From Erythroxylum novogranatense (lineage: Eukaryota > Streptophyta > Magnoliopsida > Malpighiales > Erythroxylaceae): DNA of 64,000 nucleotides. Both the position numbers and the translations under genes were made by a program. The stretch is taken from assembly GCA_029891385.1 (NCBI GenBank), contig CM057235.1, positions 10,535,001-10,599,000 on the forward strand, given 5' to 3'. The stretch's first letter is position 1. Each line of letters opens with the position of its first letter. The notes beneath the pieces are model-generated. The model did no database searches, was not told the origin of the DNA, and saw only the letters and a list, made by a program, of their open reading frames with translations. Positions 36,174 through 48,169 of this stretch are shown piece after piece.

Positions 36174-37440
36174 ATATTCTTTTCCATGGTGCAGCTGGCC
36201 ATCCTCGTAATTTTAAGACAATAAAAAATATAAACAATATTTTAATTTATAAATTGAATGAAATAGTATTCATTTATATAATTAATGCTATTTAAATTAT
36301 ATATAACTGTTCTAGTTCAAGAATTTGAAAATTTGTAGCATCATTCCAAATGTTGGAAATTTGAAAATCTTCATCACCATTCTAAATGTTAGAAATATTG
36401 AATCTCCAAAGTTGTATTTAAAATAAAATACATGTTTCATTTTGTGTTAACAATTTTGTAAAATATGATTTAGAAAATTTTAAGACGATAAGTTGCAAAT
36501 TAAAATTAATTGATCAAATAATCTATTAAAATAGAAATTTTAAAATTTAATTGATTAAAATTTTCACTATCAAAAGAATCTTATTTATAAACTTAAATTT
36601 ATCTTATAAAAAGTGAAAGATAATGAATAATTAAAGAGTTATATTTTAAGTGAGAGATTAGAATTAATAATTTTAGTTTATGATGACTAAGAAGCTCTTC
36701 CTTCTCCCTTTCTCTTCTAATTCTTCCTAATAGGTTCACTATGGTTCTCTGTCATCTTCTCTATGCTTCCTTTCCATTCTCCTCATTTATGTTTGTTGGA
36801 TCCTCCCCCTTAGTAGTTCCTTTTTTTTCCTTTAAGTATTAACTTTTTCTTATTCTTATTCTCTTTTTTTTGGCTTGTTTTATGCTATCTTTCTCTTCCT
36901 AGTCTTGCACCTTTTATCCATCCAAGCTCTTCAACAAGTAACTGATGTTTGCTCCTCTCAAGTTCTATCTTCCTCTAACTTAGACGTGGTTAATGGCTCT
37001 CACTGTCGTTTACCATTAATTTCTCTTTACCATTTTAAAAACTAATTTTAAATTAGTTTTACAACTTTGTTTATTTTTCCCTTTTATAGCTTAATATCCT
37101 TGCGCCTATTGTGGATTGACTAGAATAAAAAGCTTAGTCCTGGTGACTTTTCTCTACTTGTTGTTGGTTCTCCCTCCTCATTTCCTTTTTTTGGTAAACT
37201 ACTCTTCCTAGTTCCTTTCCTTCTTTTACACCTTGTTCTTCATCTTTATGATCTCACTTTACTTTAACCCTTTTGCTTCACATAATTATTCTCTTCCTTT
37301 TTTCAAAACTTCATCCATTGCTCTCCAAGAGCTATCTTCTTCCTCTCAACCAAATCTCTTAACTTTAAGTCTTAACTCTAAACTCAGTTGGAAAGAAGAA
37401 GTAGGAATCTTCTTAGATGAATATCCACATTGTCCTTTTA
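36174..37440. other. AT-rich then pyrimidine-rich non-coding stretch
   Basis: 36174-36690 is AT-rich with nothing recognisable. 36690-37240 is rich in CTTCTC and TTCCTT words. It may belong to a decayed LINE that includes the next feature. Confidence 0.35.
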
Positions 37441-37449
37441 CCAATTATA

Positions 37450-37640
37450 GAAACCCATAATTGCTCCGCCTTTGGAGGTGCTAAAAGAGAGTGCTAGCAA
37501 TTGGTCATCTACTCTAGTAGGTTTCTTTCTAAGAAAATGCCATGTTTTTCTTTTAATCAACTCCCACACCTTGGATCAATGAAATGGAATGGGTCTAAGA
37601 GAGGTGTACCTAAATGAATAACTAAGTCAAGTTTTTAGTA
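37450..37640 (+). pseudogene. Possible L1-type LINE ORF1 (DUF4283-like) remnant
   Basis: One frame gives NWSSTLVGFFLRKCHVF, a short gap with a stop, then NGMGLREVYLNE. This follows the pattern W..tLVG.F..k..pf......w...GL.eV..n of plant L1 ORF1 proteins. Several stops are present and nothing else confirms it. Confidence 0.35.
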
Positions 37641-38125
37641 AGTTGCTTGGATGGAATATCATTATAGCCTTTTGATGCGAAGGCACATATTTGTGATACA
37701 TGTTGATCCGGTTACTCGACTACATCACGCTCTCAACTGGCTACTAGATCTATTCATAACCTGAAGACTAACAAAATAATTATTTATTTAAAATTATCAA
37801 ACACTTTTTTTAAATGCCTACCTTGTTGCTTTAGCTACTTGTTTTCATGAAAAAAATAGCTAAGCTATTTAATCGAAAGACCTAAAATTATGAATGAATG
37901 TGATAACTTGTAAAATGATAAACTAACACTGAATCCTAATTAAGTTGCAAATTTTAACTAAAGAACCCATATCACTAATTTCGTAAGCTAATGACTCTTC
38001 ACAACCTAATAGATTATGTTCAAAATTAAATCGATTTTGTCCCATCTAAGCCATCGGTATATTTACACAATTTACAATATACAACCTAAACACACTAACA
38101 TAACAATACGCAATTCACATCAAAG
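37641..38125. other. Non-coding, possibly remains of an Athila 3' LTR
   Basis: No gene was seen. It follows (on the minus strand) the polypurine-like tract of the Athila element, so it may be its LTR, but no ends were found. Confidence 0.3.
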
Positions 38126-38160
38126 CAAAACACACAACTCTCCCTACACTTGAACAACAC
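38126..38160 (-). other. Polypurine-tract region of an Athila-type element
   Basis: The minus strand reads GAGGACAATGTG and then GTGTAGGGAGAGTTG. This phrase, with the purine run, precedes the 3' LTR of Athila/Tat Gypsy elements. Confidence 0.5.
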
Positions 38161-38184
38161 ATTGTCCTCAATTTGAAAAGGAGA

Positions 38185-39363
38185 CTAACAAACACACATG
38201 GAAGGAAATAACATAAAATAAAATAAAACAAAAATAAAGACTAAATTTAAAAGAAAAGGGTTAGATACAAAACCTTGCAGTGATGGAGGTGATGATGGTG
38301 AAGGAGATGGTAGTTGCACACTTTGAGTCTCAAAATACCTATGAATATGTCTGATGTCCTGACTCAGACATCTTTGTTTCTTTTTCATGTTCCTAATTAC
38401 CTTGGAGTGTTCTGTCAAAGTATCTGTCAGAAGTTTGGTTTGATCAGATATTGTTGTCAGTACTTTCTTCCATCCCAATTCTTCTTCTTCGTCCTCCTCC
38501 TCAAACTCCTTTATAGTCGAATCCCCATTTTTGTATTATTGAGTGCTCAAACATGCTTGATTGGTCCTGATCTTGACATGTGTTTTGGCTCTAATATCCC
38601 AAAGTTCCATATTATGAGACTTAAGGATTTCAGCTCACCATATATGATGATGGTTTATGAATTTAGGATGGTAGACCGTGAATCTGTTGCACTCAACTCT
38701 GTAATATTCATCTATGGAAAAAACTAAGTAACCCATTCCTAAGTTATTATTCCTTTTACACTGAGTCGCAATAATTGTGTTAAAGACGTGGGTGGTTGTG
38801 CAAATTAAGATACTGTGGTGTACGTACTACAACAAGAAAAGTTCCTTCTTCAAACATTTGTTAGTTTTTGTCTTGTCAAAAACAATTTGACACATGAATT
38901 TGTGAAACAATAAATGTTCATGGCTTCTAATGATGTTGCTATGTGCATTCTTAGCGTTGAAGTGCTTTAACCCCGTTAATTCAGTCTAGTAGGGGTGACA
39001 TAGAAATCATCATGTTGATCCACTATGGATGAAAAGAATCATAATTAAGCTTATGGGGTTGTTCTCGTAATTTAAAACCATAATTCCTTAGGTTTATTGG
39101 ATTTGAACTGGGGATGTAAACAATTCTAGGGTTAGTTCTCCGTAAACTAGATATTGAAAATGAATAAATTGTGCCCAATGAATTTTCTCTGCTAGATTCT
39201 TGACCTTGTCTCTCAATTCTAGTCTATCTAAAGTCTCAAAATGGAAGTACTTGGGAACCATAATTTGCTCATATAAGAAAATGGGGAAAGGTGCTTCATT
39301 ATCTGCTACCCTATCTCTTTTTTCGTGGCCCAATACTTGGGTTTTTCCTTGGATTGGTTGCAC
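38185..39363 (-). pseudogene. ATHILA ORF-1-type (env-position) reading frame, broken
   Basis: 39363-39094 encodes FPIFLYEQIMVPKYFHFETL, LELRDKVKNLAEKIHWAQF and YLVYGELTLELFTS, the block typical of the ATHILA ORF-1 family. 38478-38185 encodes a Lys/Gln-rich coiled piece (DTLTEHSKVIRNMKKKQR, DIRHIHRYFE) with Pro/Ser repeats, plausibly its C-terminal part. The 600 bases between are interrupted by stops. The function of this ORF is not known. Confidence 0.6.
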
Positions 39364-41593
39364 TTAATAGTTTGCTTGATTTGTCACCCCATCAAGAATG
39401 AGAGTGTGCAAAAGTTCCTAGAGTAAGGGAGTTGAGTATAGTTAGAGAGAAGTGAGAGCCATTGAATGTCTTATGTGTAGGGAGAGAGAGTCTAAATGAA
39501 AGTGTTGGATGAAATAAGGTTATAATTGAATATATAGGTAAGGGGAGGGTACTTTTGAAAGAAAAAATACTTAAAAATGTGTGCCTATAATGCCCTACCG
39601 CAGGCCATGGTTGTGAGATTCAATGATTGCACCAATTTATGATTTTTTTTCTTTCATCCTTATACACACCCCCAAGATCCTTTCCTAACTTCTTTTTAGC
39701 ACTATCAACTCATTATACTTTCCTTCCTTATCATTTTTATCAAAATTAATGCCTTACTCTTCCATAATATTTATTTAGACCGGAACAACCTAACTATAGA
39801 ATTCAAACTATCTAAAATCAAGGAAATAACTGGTAATTTAAAAACTATAGGCTACCTCCCATGCAACACTTCTTTTAACGTTATTAGCTTGACGCTCTTC
39901 TTTACTCAAGGTGGTTTAAGAAAATTTTCAGTGGTGACTCAATTGTCAATCTCCTAAAATGTGTGCATACCACCTAGTTGCTTATGTCGCCTCCTTCCTT
40001 TTCTCGATTCTTTCTTTTCCTTCTTTTGTGAGATTTATTCTTTCCCAGGGAACACTTTTGATGATCATTCTTCTTTTTTTCTCCACCAAAATATGTTCCC
40101 TTCATGATTGACAGTAAGTATTGAGTGCACTGCAAAATTTACCTGACTCTACACACTAAAATTTGTAGTTATGGTAAGTCGTGATCGAATCTACAAGGAG
40201 TATTTGGTTAATTTTCATAATGAAATTAATTGATGCAAGGAAAATATAAGGGTTTTTTTTTATTTTTAAGCAATTTAAGTAAAAGTAAATTATCAAAACA
40301 AATTAAAACAAGCAATCAAAATGAGAAAAGTGTTGAATATAAGTAAGGTCTAGTTTTAAGGTCAATCTCGCCTAAGCACGATCAAGCTTATTCCATCATC
40401 CTAATGTCTTTACAACTCTCTTTGTACTATTGATCTGAGACTAGTAGAATGCTCTACTAATCCCAGTTTTTCTTTAGGTTGTGTTTAATCAAGATACGAT
40501 CGTTAATTAAACCTAACTACCGAATAACCTAGCTACGTTAAAACTAAAATAAGGCAGCCTCCACTCACGTTTGCTTCACTCTATAACAAATATGGGAGCT
40601 TCGGTTCTCACCATTCCACACTCCTCATTTTATTCTCTAAAATGCAACAACTTTTCCACTCTCTTTTTATGATAAAAACTAGCTTTAAATTAGTGGAGAG
40701 ATGGCTTAACTGAATAGGATAAGATGATCCAACTGCTACCCTCTCCTTTGGTCTTCACCTTGTTTTAGCTGTCCCTTCTTTTCTTCTCCACTTTATCCCC
40801 CCATAGTTGACATTTCCACCACCTTTTTCTTATCTTGTAGCTCACTTAAAACCCATGAAGCAACTAGGTTTTAATAAGAAAATGGATAGGTGTCATTTTA
40901 AAACAGAAGAGGACAAAAATAATTTGGTGTTATCCTTGGGTTGTTTTTTATTCTTCTCCAAGTGCAACCCCCATAATGTACTCATGTTTCTCTCTCTTTT
41001 TTAATTCTAGCAGACATATACCTAGAACAACCCTCCACTCACCTTCGGTTGTTCCATTTTAAAGCTATGTTAAATGGAATAAAATGGAAAACTATCTTGT
41101 GATGCATCTAGCTCTCCTTTTTTCTCTTTTGGTTCACATATCTAGCCCCCTTTTTCTCACATAACATGTCTTCTTTATACCTTAAATGCTAGGTTAAAAG
41201 TAGAATGGAAGTTGGTGTGTGTGTACTGTCTCACGTGAGTTAATAATCTTGCATGGGATAGCTAGCATGGTTGAACGTGAATGAGTTGCTTTGCAACAAT
41301 ATTTACTCATGTTGCATGGTTATGAAATTTTCTGGATGGTAGTGAACCATGTTGACAACATTTTCTTCATGTTCTTTTCATTTTCTTGTCTTCTTCTTGC
41401 TTTTAATTTTCTTCTTCTTCATGCTACATGAATCAATAGAGTATGGAAGTAGAAAAGATGGCTTCAATGGACATGCTTTCGGGTCACTTTAGTTCCTTCA
41501 CTTTCGAAATGTACCTAAGATCAAATATGAGCTAAAGTGAGTATGATAAGCATTTCTAAGGTATTAATCATTAAGTGTAGTATATCAAATGAA
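39364..41593. other. Non-coding part where reverse transcriptase and integrase would be expected
   Basis: Between the protease and the ATHILA ORF a full Athila carries about 3 kb of RT, RNase H and integrase. Here neither strand shows RT or integrase motifs. The plus strand near 40150-40210 has the phrase GTAAGTCGTGATCGAATCTA, known to me from untranslated parts of large Gypsy elements. Confidence 0.5.
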
Positions 41594-42930
41594 TCAACAT
41601 TTAAACATATCAATAATGGTCATGGGTTGGAGAGGATTTTTGTCATTCTTAGTTACGATGAAAGACACCTGTTCCGCTCCTACTCTTAGAATCAACTTAC
41701 CCCCATCTACATCTATAATTGATGAGGAGTGGCCAAAAATAGTCACTTGAGGATAATTGGGGTTTTCGTGTCTTCTGTTATGTCTAGTATACAAAAGTCT
41801 GTGAGAAAAGTAAACTTTTCCACTCAAACATGTACATCATGTATGATACCATTCGAATGATGTATTGATTTATCTTTCATTTTTACCAATATCTTGGTAG
41901 GGACTTTCTCACTAGCCCGTAGCTTCTGATATAAGAAATACAACATCGTGTCTATGCTAGCTCCCAAATCGGTGAAAGCTCTCTCTATTTTGACACCCTT
42001 AATAATATAGGGGATATAAAATTCTCTTAGATCCCCCTTCTTTGGTGGTGTAGTCAATTTCTTATCTTCATCCAATTCTTTTGCCACATTTCCCCTTGTT
42101 GATTCCATCAGAAAAAGTCGTGCTTCCAGTTACTTAATCATGTCAACAACTTCATTTAGCTTAGCTTACATAGATTTCCTTGTGGCTTTGATCGCGAATG
42201 GAATTAGGGTTGGTACTTTTTTATCTCAGGCAAATTTTGCCTTGCCAATAGAGAGTCTTCCTTATTCTCTTGCACCTCTACCTTCCCCTTGTCCTGAATA
42301 GGTTTGGTTTTCGTTGTTCCAAAATGGGGTAGGGTTTTTATGTTGATGCATCTAGGTTGTTTGTAATTCTGGTTCACTTCCAAAAAAGCGTTCTTATCAA
42401 CCTTATTCTTGTTCTTCCCTTCATTTTCTTTCATTTGGTGCGATTACTCCTCAAGCGCTTGTGTAACAACAATGATTCGTTCTTTCATATTGGACTCGAT
42501 TTTACTTGGAAAGGTTGTTCCTGTATTTTGGGTTACTATTGTTTCTACCAATTGACCAACTTGAACCTCTATGTTATGTATTGAGGAGGCGTGATTCTTT
42601 GTAACTTGCTTTAACTTGCCTTCAAGCCTCTTATGTGCATCCTCTATATCTTAAATTTTATCTAAAATTTTATCCAGTTTGGATTCCATCAAACTTGGTT
42701 TGTCTTGTTGGAAACCTGGTGGTCCTTAAGGTTTGAACTGTCCTTCAGAGTTGTTTGACCAAGAGAAGTTTGGTTGATTTTTCCACCCAGGGTTGTATGT
42801 GTTAGAGTAGGGATTGTTTCCCCTTCCTCAACTATATTGGGTTCCCATATAGTTTACTTGCTCTAATCGATTATCCTTAATGAAGAAGAAAACGACTGTA
42901 TCATGATTCATCTGCCCACAGAGCTCACAC
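41594..42930 (-). pseudogene. Athila-type Gypsy gag end and aspartic protease, broken
   Basis: From right to left: a gag zinc knuckle CELCGQMNHDT (about 42930-42897), then NPYSNTYNPGWKNQPNFSW and NNSEGQFKP (about 42835-42725), a signature of Athila gag. Next comes a basic linker (42434-42204), then the protease region with IERAFTDLGASIDTMLY (D-LGAS active-site block, 42108-41824) and IFGHSSSIIDVDGGKLILRV (41827-41594). Frames change several times. The capsid part upstream of the knuckle was not recognised. Confidence 0.8.
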
Positions 42931-44389
42931 TTTAACTGAATAACTTTTATTGTATTTAAGGATGAAGCCCTCCTTCATCCAAACACTTGTTTGTTGATTC
43001 TGCTTATTATTTCTCTGTTGTTTTACTTAACTTTGTTAGTTGATAAACTCATACTCTATTGGCTTTTGATAGTTCATTTCGGTTACTGACTTGGTTTACT
43101 TCTTTAATACTTCCCTTATACGGATTAAGATAGGATTGAAGTACCTAAATATGATGAATCTTGTTATTTTCATGATGGGCTAATCTCTTTTTCTTGAGGA
43201 TTAATGTAGCTATTTTAGTCAAATATGCATGATTGAGGGATTGTGTTGTTGTCTTATGTATTGCTATAGTTTCTGAACTTCATGGATGTAATAGCATGAT
43301 CAAACTTTGCATTATTTTGGTATTAAACAAAAGATAGATAGAAGAAGTTTAATTTGGAATGAGAAACTAAGGACGATTAGGTTAAAAACTAGAAATATAT
43401 TAACTTAAGTATCAATTAGTAGTCAGGTTTCGATAATTAATTTGGATGATAACTTGTTGAATACGAAAGTTAGACTTAGTTTATTATTCGAGTTGAACTT
43501 AGAACCCAACTGTTAGATTTAGTAAGATGACCAATTTAGTAAGATGACCACCCAATCATTTTCCCTTACTCTTACATAGGAGATTAAATTAGTGAAATCA
43601 ATTATAAAGAGTTTTCAACTTCAGTTAATCTATTCGTTTTTGCTCCCAGCTAATTTCGTTACTTTTCAGTTTAATTTTTTGGTTTCCTTTAAAGTCTTCA
43701 CTCAATAAATCGGGATAAATTGTTTAGGATTGCATCTATTTTTATTTTTGTTTCAGGATAATTTAAGTGAATCAATTTCACCTCTATAGCAGACGACCCT
43801 GGGTAATCACTATAACTACCTCGTATAATTGCGAATAGGATAGCTAGGTATTTTTAGAACTTAATTGGACACAACACTTAAGGAAAATTGTGGCTTAAGA
43901 AAACCTTGATTAATGAAGAGAAGTATCTTATCTTCATTATAAAATAGAAGTTAGGCTTATCTCTTAACAAAAAGGGGAAACATACAATCCTAATATGAAA
44001 ACTTATATAACATTATTTTAGGATATTGGACCATAATAACCAAAAGCTACTTAGTTAGTGCATTTGGGAAACAATTTGCCTTAATAAATAGCTAAGTCAA
44101 AGACAATTAGCTATGTAAGAGTTTCTTATGGAATGGATATGAATAAAGAACTACCGGACAAACTGAACATAATGAAACAAAGTCATGGGGAGGATTGCAA
44201 TAAATAGAGATCTCAATCTTATATCAATCAAAACCTCATAAATCAATAAGAGGGAACTGAAAGCAATTAATAAAGCTTTTAGGATAGGTAGTGCCCAGGA
44301 ACTAATGTTCTATAAACAAGGAGGAAAATGATAATGCTCAATATCTATTGACCCTCATTTTTTTTCTCTAGTTAAGCATGATTTAAATG
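42931..44389. other. Non-coding repeat-derived sequence
   Basis: No frame is supported. The plus strand near 43785-43850 has GCAGACGACCCTGGGTAATC and TACCTCGTATAATTGCGAA, resembling the end of a large Gypsy LTR in plus orientation, but no ends or primer-binding site were found. Confidence 0.35.
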
Positions 44390-47380
44390 AATTTTGAGGT
44401 TTTGATGGATTTTTTTTGAGTTATTATTATATTAACATTAATAAGATTATATGACAGGGGTTAATGGAATTAAAGTACTAAGGTAATAAGAATGTTCAAG
44501 GGCATTTTTGGAAGACCACTTAAGGGTATAAGACTATAAGCTTATAAGGAAGGACAAAATGGACAATTTAGAATTATTAATGGCAAAATTAAAATAAGAA
44601 GTGTTGGCTTGTTTTTAAGGAAGAGGCAAAAATGTGATTTGAGGATAGAAAGAAGAAGAGAACATCGAAAATGAGAAAAGAGAGTTAAGTGTTTCAGTTT
44701 TTGCAAGAAATGAAGGAAGTAGACTTAGGGTTCTTCATTTCTTAGTGTTCAAGAGAAAATTTAAAGTTGTTCAAGAAGGAAAAAAGGGAGAGGAGGATTA
44801 TAGCTTCCATTAGAGCCAACAATCTCACTATTTGGTGAAGATTTAAGATAAGTTTGATTTTAATCTTTTGAATTTTTGAAAGGGTTTTGGTTCATAAAGC
44901 TTAAGAAATGTATAGGTTTAAGAATTTTTGGATCAAATTTAGTGAATATGTCTTGTGGGTTCTCCAATTTGAATCCCTATTGAATGTGAATTTTGTCTTT
45001 GATAAAAGAAAATCAAAGGAGGCAAGAAGAGCAAAAGTAGAGGCATTTTTTAGCAAAGTTTCAAGCAAGAAAATCAAGGTGGGTTACGATTTTATAATTA
45101 AGTAATAAGCCATTTATGTTTTCTTTTAATTGATGGAAATAAATGATTTCAACTATTTCATAAATGTACTTTATGACTCTTTGAATGCTTTGTGAATGTG
45201 TTATGTGTTTGGTATGAGCATATTGTGTTGATGAATTATGAAAAGATTGTGCAAATGATTTTTTTAAAAGATACTATGTTTGAGAAATCATGTTCTTGGA
45301 AATATTTTTTGAAATATCTCATGTTTATGAAAAATCAAGTTTCGAAAATGTGTCATTTTGGGCAACAAGTTTACAAATTATGAAATACATATTATGTAGG
45401 TTTGGTTTGGTCTCTTAAGTAAGTCGAGTGTACTTTGACTAAAGGCTTCTCCCGCCTGCCCGTTAGTGACATGGAGCTCCCTTATAGACTCCCATAAATT
45501 CACGGCTACGCAAAACCATTTTGTGGGATTGCGATAGTATGTTCGTTCATGACTACACAGGACCCTTATGGGAAATGTATAGTATGTTCTGTTTTGGACC
45601 TTCCAAATCATTTTGATGTGTTTATATGCTCATGATGTGTTGACAAGATGGATGCATTCCTGATTTGCATTAATGAGAATTTGGTTGAGAATTTGAGATA
45701 TATGTGCTTTGTGATTCAATGTGAATTTTTGTTACAATAGAAATAAGTATTTAAATGATTTTGTTTGTTATTAGTTATAAAATTGTTACCCACGAGTTTT
45801 TAAGCTCACCCCCTTTTTGTCCCATCTTCAGGTGAAGAGAATGAGGTTGAGTAACCAAGATTTGAGGCATCATTACTTTTGCAATGTTTTTGTATATTAA
45901 GTTAGATTTTGTAAAAGCAAGACTTTAGATGCATTTCAAGAATTATTGGGTTTGGTATCTTTTGTAATTTGGATTTTGATACCAATGATGTAATGTGGCT
46001 TGGAATGCCATTAAAGCTTTGTAAACTCCTATTTCTGTTGTTAATGAAATATGAATTGTGTATGGATGTTGTTGAGTTGGAATTAGATATAATTGAAGAA
46101 GTTATCCACTTGAGTTAATGAACTTTGAACATGAATTGTTGTTGTTTATAAGTGAGATATTATGGAAAAAGGAAAGATAGGAATTTTATGAATGATGCGA
46201 ATTAGTTGTAAGGGATGAGTTAAATGAATAGAGATTAGGGAGTTTAATGAAGTAAAGTTAGTAGTTGAACGGTTATGCTCATGACTTTCCAAGTTGTACA
46301 TTGCAAATTTCAAGTTTTTCATAAGGGATCAAATTGGGTTTCTGACTTCGACGGAAAATATGAATTGATCTAGGCTGAATTAGATATGGTTGTCTCTTGA
46401 AAGTTATAGCTTATCTTTCTAGCTTTCCATTGATATAAAATATGAAATTTTTGGACAGTAGAGTTGAGAGATATGATCATTAGAAGTTTGTGATGTTGTT
46501 TAGGATGGACTTTCGGTACAACTATATTAATTTGAAATTTTGACCCTTAACGAGGCAAAAATTGTTTTCTAGGTCTTCATAGAAGTTGTATATATAGAAG
46601 TCCTCTTCGAATTGTTTTGAAATTTTGACCCTTAAAGAGGCAAAAATTGTTTTGAATGACCTTAATCCGATTTTTATAGTAAAAGTTATGCCCTTTTTAC
46701 ACGCGATAGCGATTCTGCGAACATGCGCAAAAGTCACGATCGTGCGCAGGTCCTTCTCCCCCTAGCCTGAACATGTTCTACTCTTTTGACCATAACTTTT
46801 TCGTTCGACCTCCAAATGTCTGATTTTTGAAGCATTAGATTCGTAACACTTTTCTCTATCTCTCCATAAAAATTTATAGCTTTTGGCATTGATTCGAGAA
46901 AGATTAATCAAATCAAAGCGAGAGTATCAGTTGGAAGAGCATGAACTAGCCATTTTACTGAACATACTTCAGTATTTTGATGATATCTTGGTCTGTAAAG
47001 CTCCAAATGAAATGATTCTTGTTTCTAAATCAATTAGATACATATAGCTACAAATACTATGAAGAAATTGAATCTTAATTTGGACTCTAAGACTTTTAAT
47101 TTCTGGATATAGGTTGAGTATAGTGTACAGTTTCAGTTTAATAACAATTTAAAAATGTGTGGTCTATAACTTTTAAATTTTTGCATCAAATTGAATGATT
47201 TTGGTGTCATTAGAAACTTAAGAAAATGGGAAACAAATGTTTTGAAGAAGCCAAATTGAAATTTCGATTTGAGGTTTCCTAAAATCTGTTCGGAAATAGG
47301 AGAAATGAGTTCATTTTTTACAATTGACTGGTGTGGACACGCCACCCATATGGGATGATGGTTAATGAGGGTTCATTGAA
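44390..47380 (+). repeat. Decayed Ty3/Gypsy (Tekay-like) LTR
   Basis: Order and style match other Tekay LTRs: a long purine-rich leader (44620-44900), a splice-like CAAGGTGGGTTACGATTTTATAA near 45075, and the block CACGAGTTTTTAAGCTCACC followed by CATCTTCAGGTGAAG (45790-45840). An internal imperfect duplication is listed separately. Termini not fixed; no coding frames supported. Confidence 0.45.
46531..46654. repeat. Imperfect direct repeat of 38 bp, 86 bp apart
   Basis: TTTGAAATTTTGACCCTTAA, then one of C or A, then GAGGCAAAAATTGTTTT, occurs at about 46531-46568 and 46617-46654 with one difference. Confidence 0.85.
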
Positions 47381-48169
47381 ACAACCCTACAAGGTAATAC
47401 GCACGCTTAGACCTTATGCTTTTCAGAGCAAGAGTTGAGCTTCGGAAACAAGGCCCAACAATATCTACACGAAATAATATAGGAAGGGAAGAGAGAAGAG
47501 ATCCCAATCTTAATTAAAGAATTAAATAATGTCTGTTTGTAAAGCTCTCATAACCAAGTTTGGTTCTCACCTAAGGAACCAGTTGATAGGAAAAATCAAA
47601 GGCAATAGAATAATCTAGAAACGCCCCACTAAACCTCAGGTAGATCATAAGGCAAATTAGGATGATAGCAATAAGGATAAAGTAGACTTCATAACATCAA
47701 AAGAAAGACCTAGTAGAGAGGCTAGGAAAAACATATTCTATTAGGTCCCTCTTCACCAACTCCTTAATGTCCTTTTCTATTTGTAATGCGTGGTAGCTAA
47801 AAACAACCTCGACAAACAACTGGTTGCTAAATATCTTTTTTTTAAGAAAAATCCTTGTTTGACAGGCTTATTGGAAACCAAAATAAAGAAGGACAATAAT
47901 GGGAAAGTCTAGTGATTTGTGGTAGATTTTGGACAAAAAGCAAATTAAAAGTTTGACACTCCTATTTAACAATTAGATAATTCATCTAAATATTGTCATA
48001 TCTAGTAATTCCAAGCTCATCAATCTATCAATTGTGTCTGTAACTAATTTGACATTTCAAAGTAACAATTTTGGGCATAAAAATGTAACATATTATAATA
48101 ATATTATATACTACCATAAAGTTGTTAGATCAAGAGAAGCCAAGGAAATTTGAATGAGAATTTTATAAC
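47381..48169. other. Unassigned, no gene seen
   Basis: AT-rich, many stops in all frames. It could include decayed upstream LINE sequence of the next feature. Confidence 0.3.

Noticed and set aside
39600..41500. Possible hidden reverse transcriptase of the Athila element
   Set aside because: I looked for YxDD, integrase zinc and RNase H motifs on both strands and saw none; a profile search would be needed to be sure.
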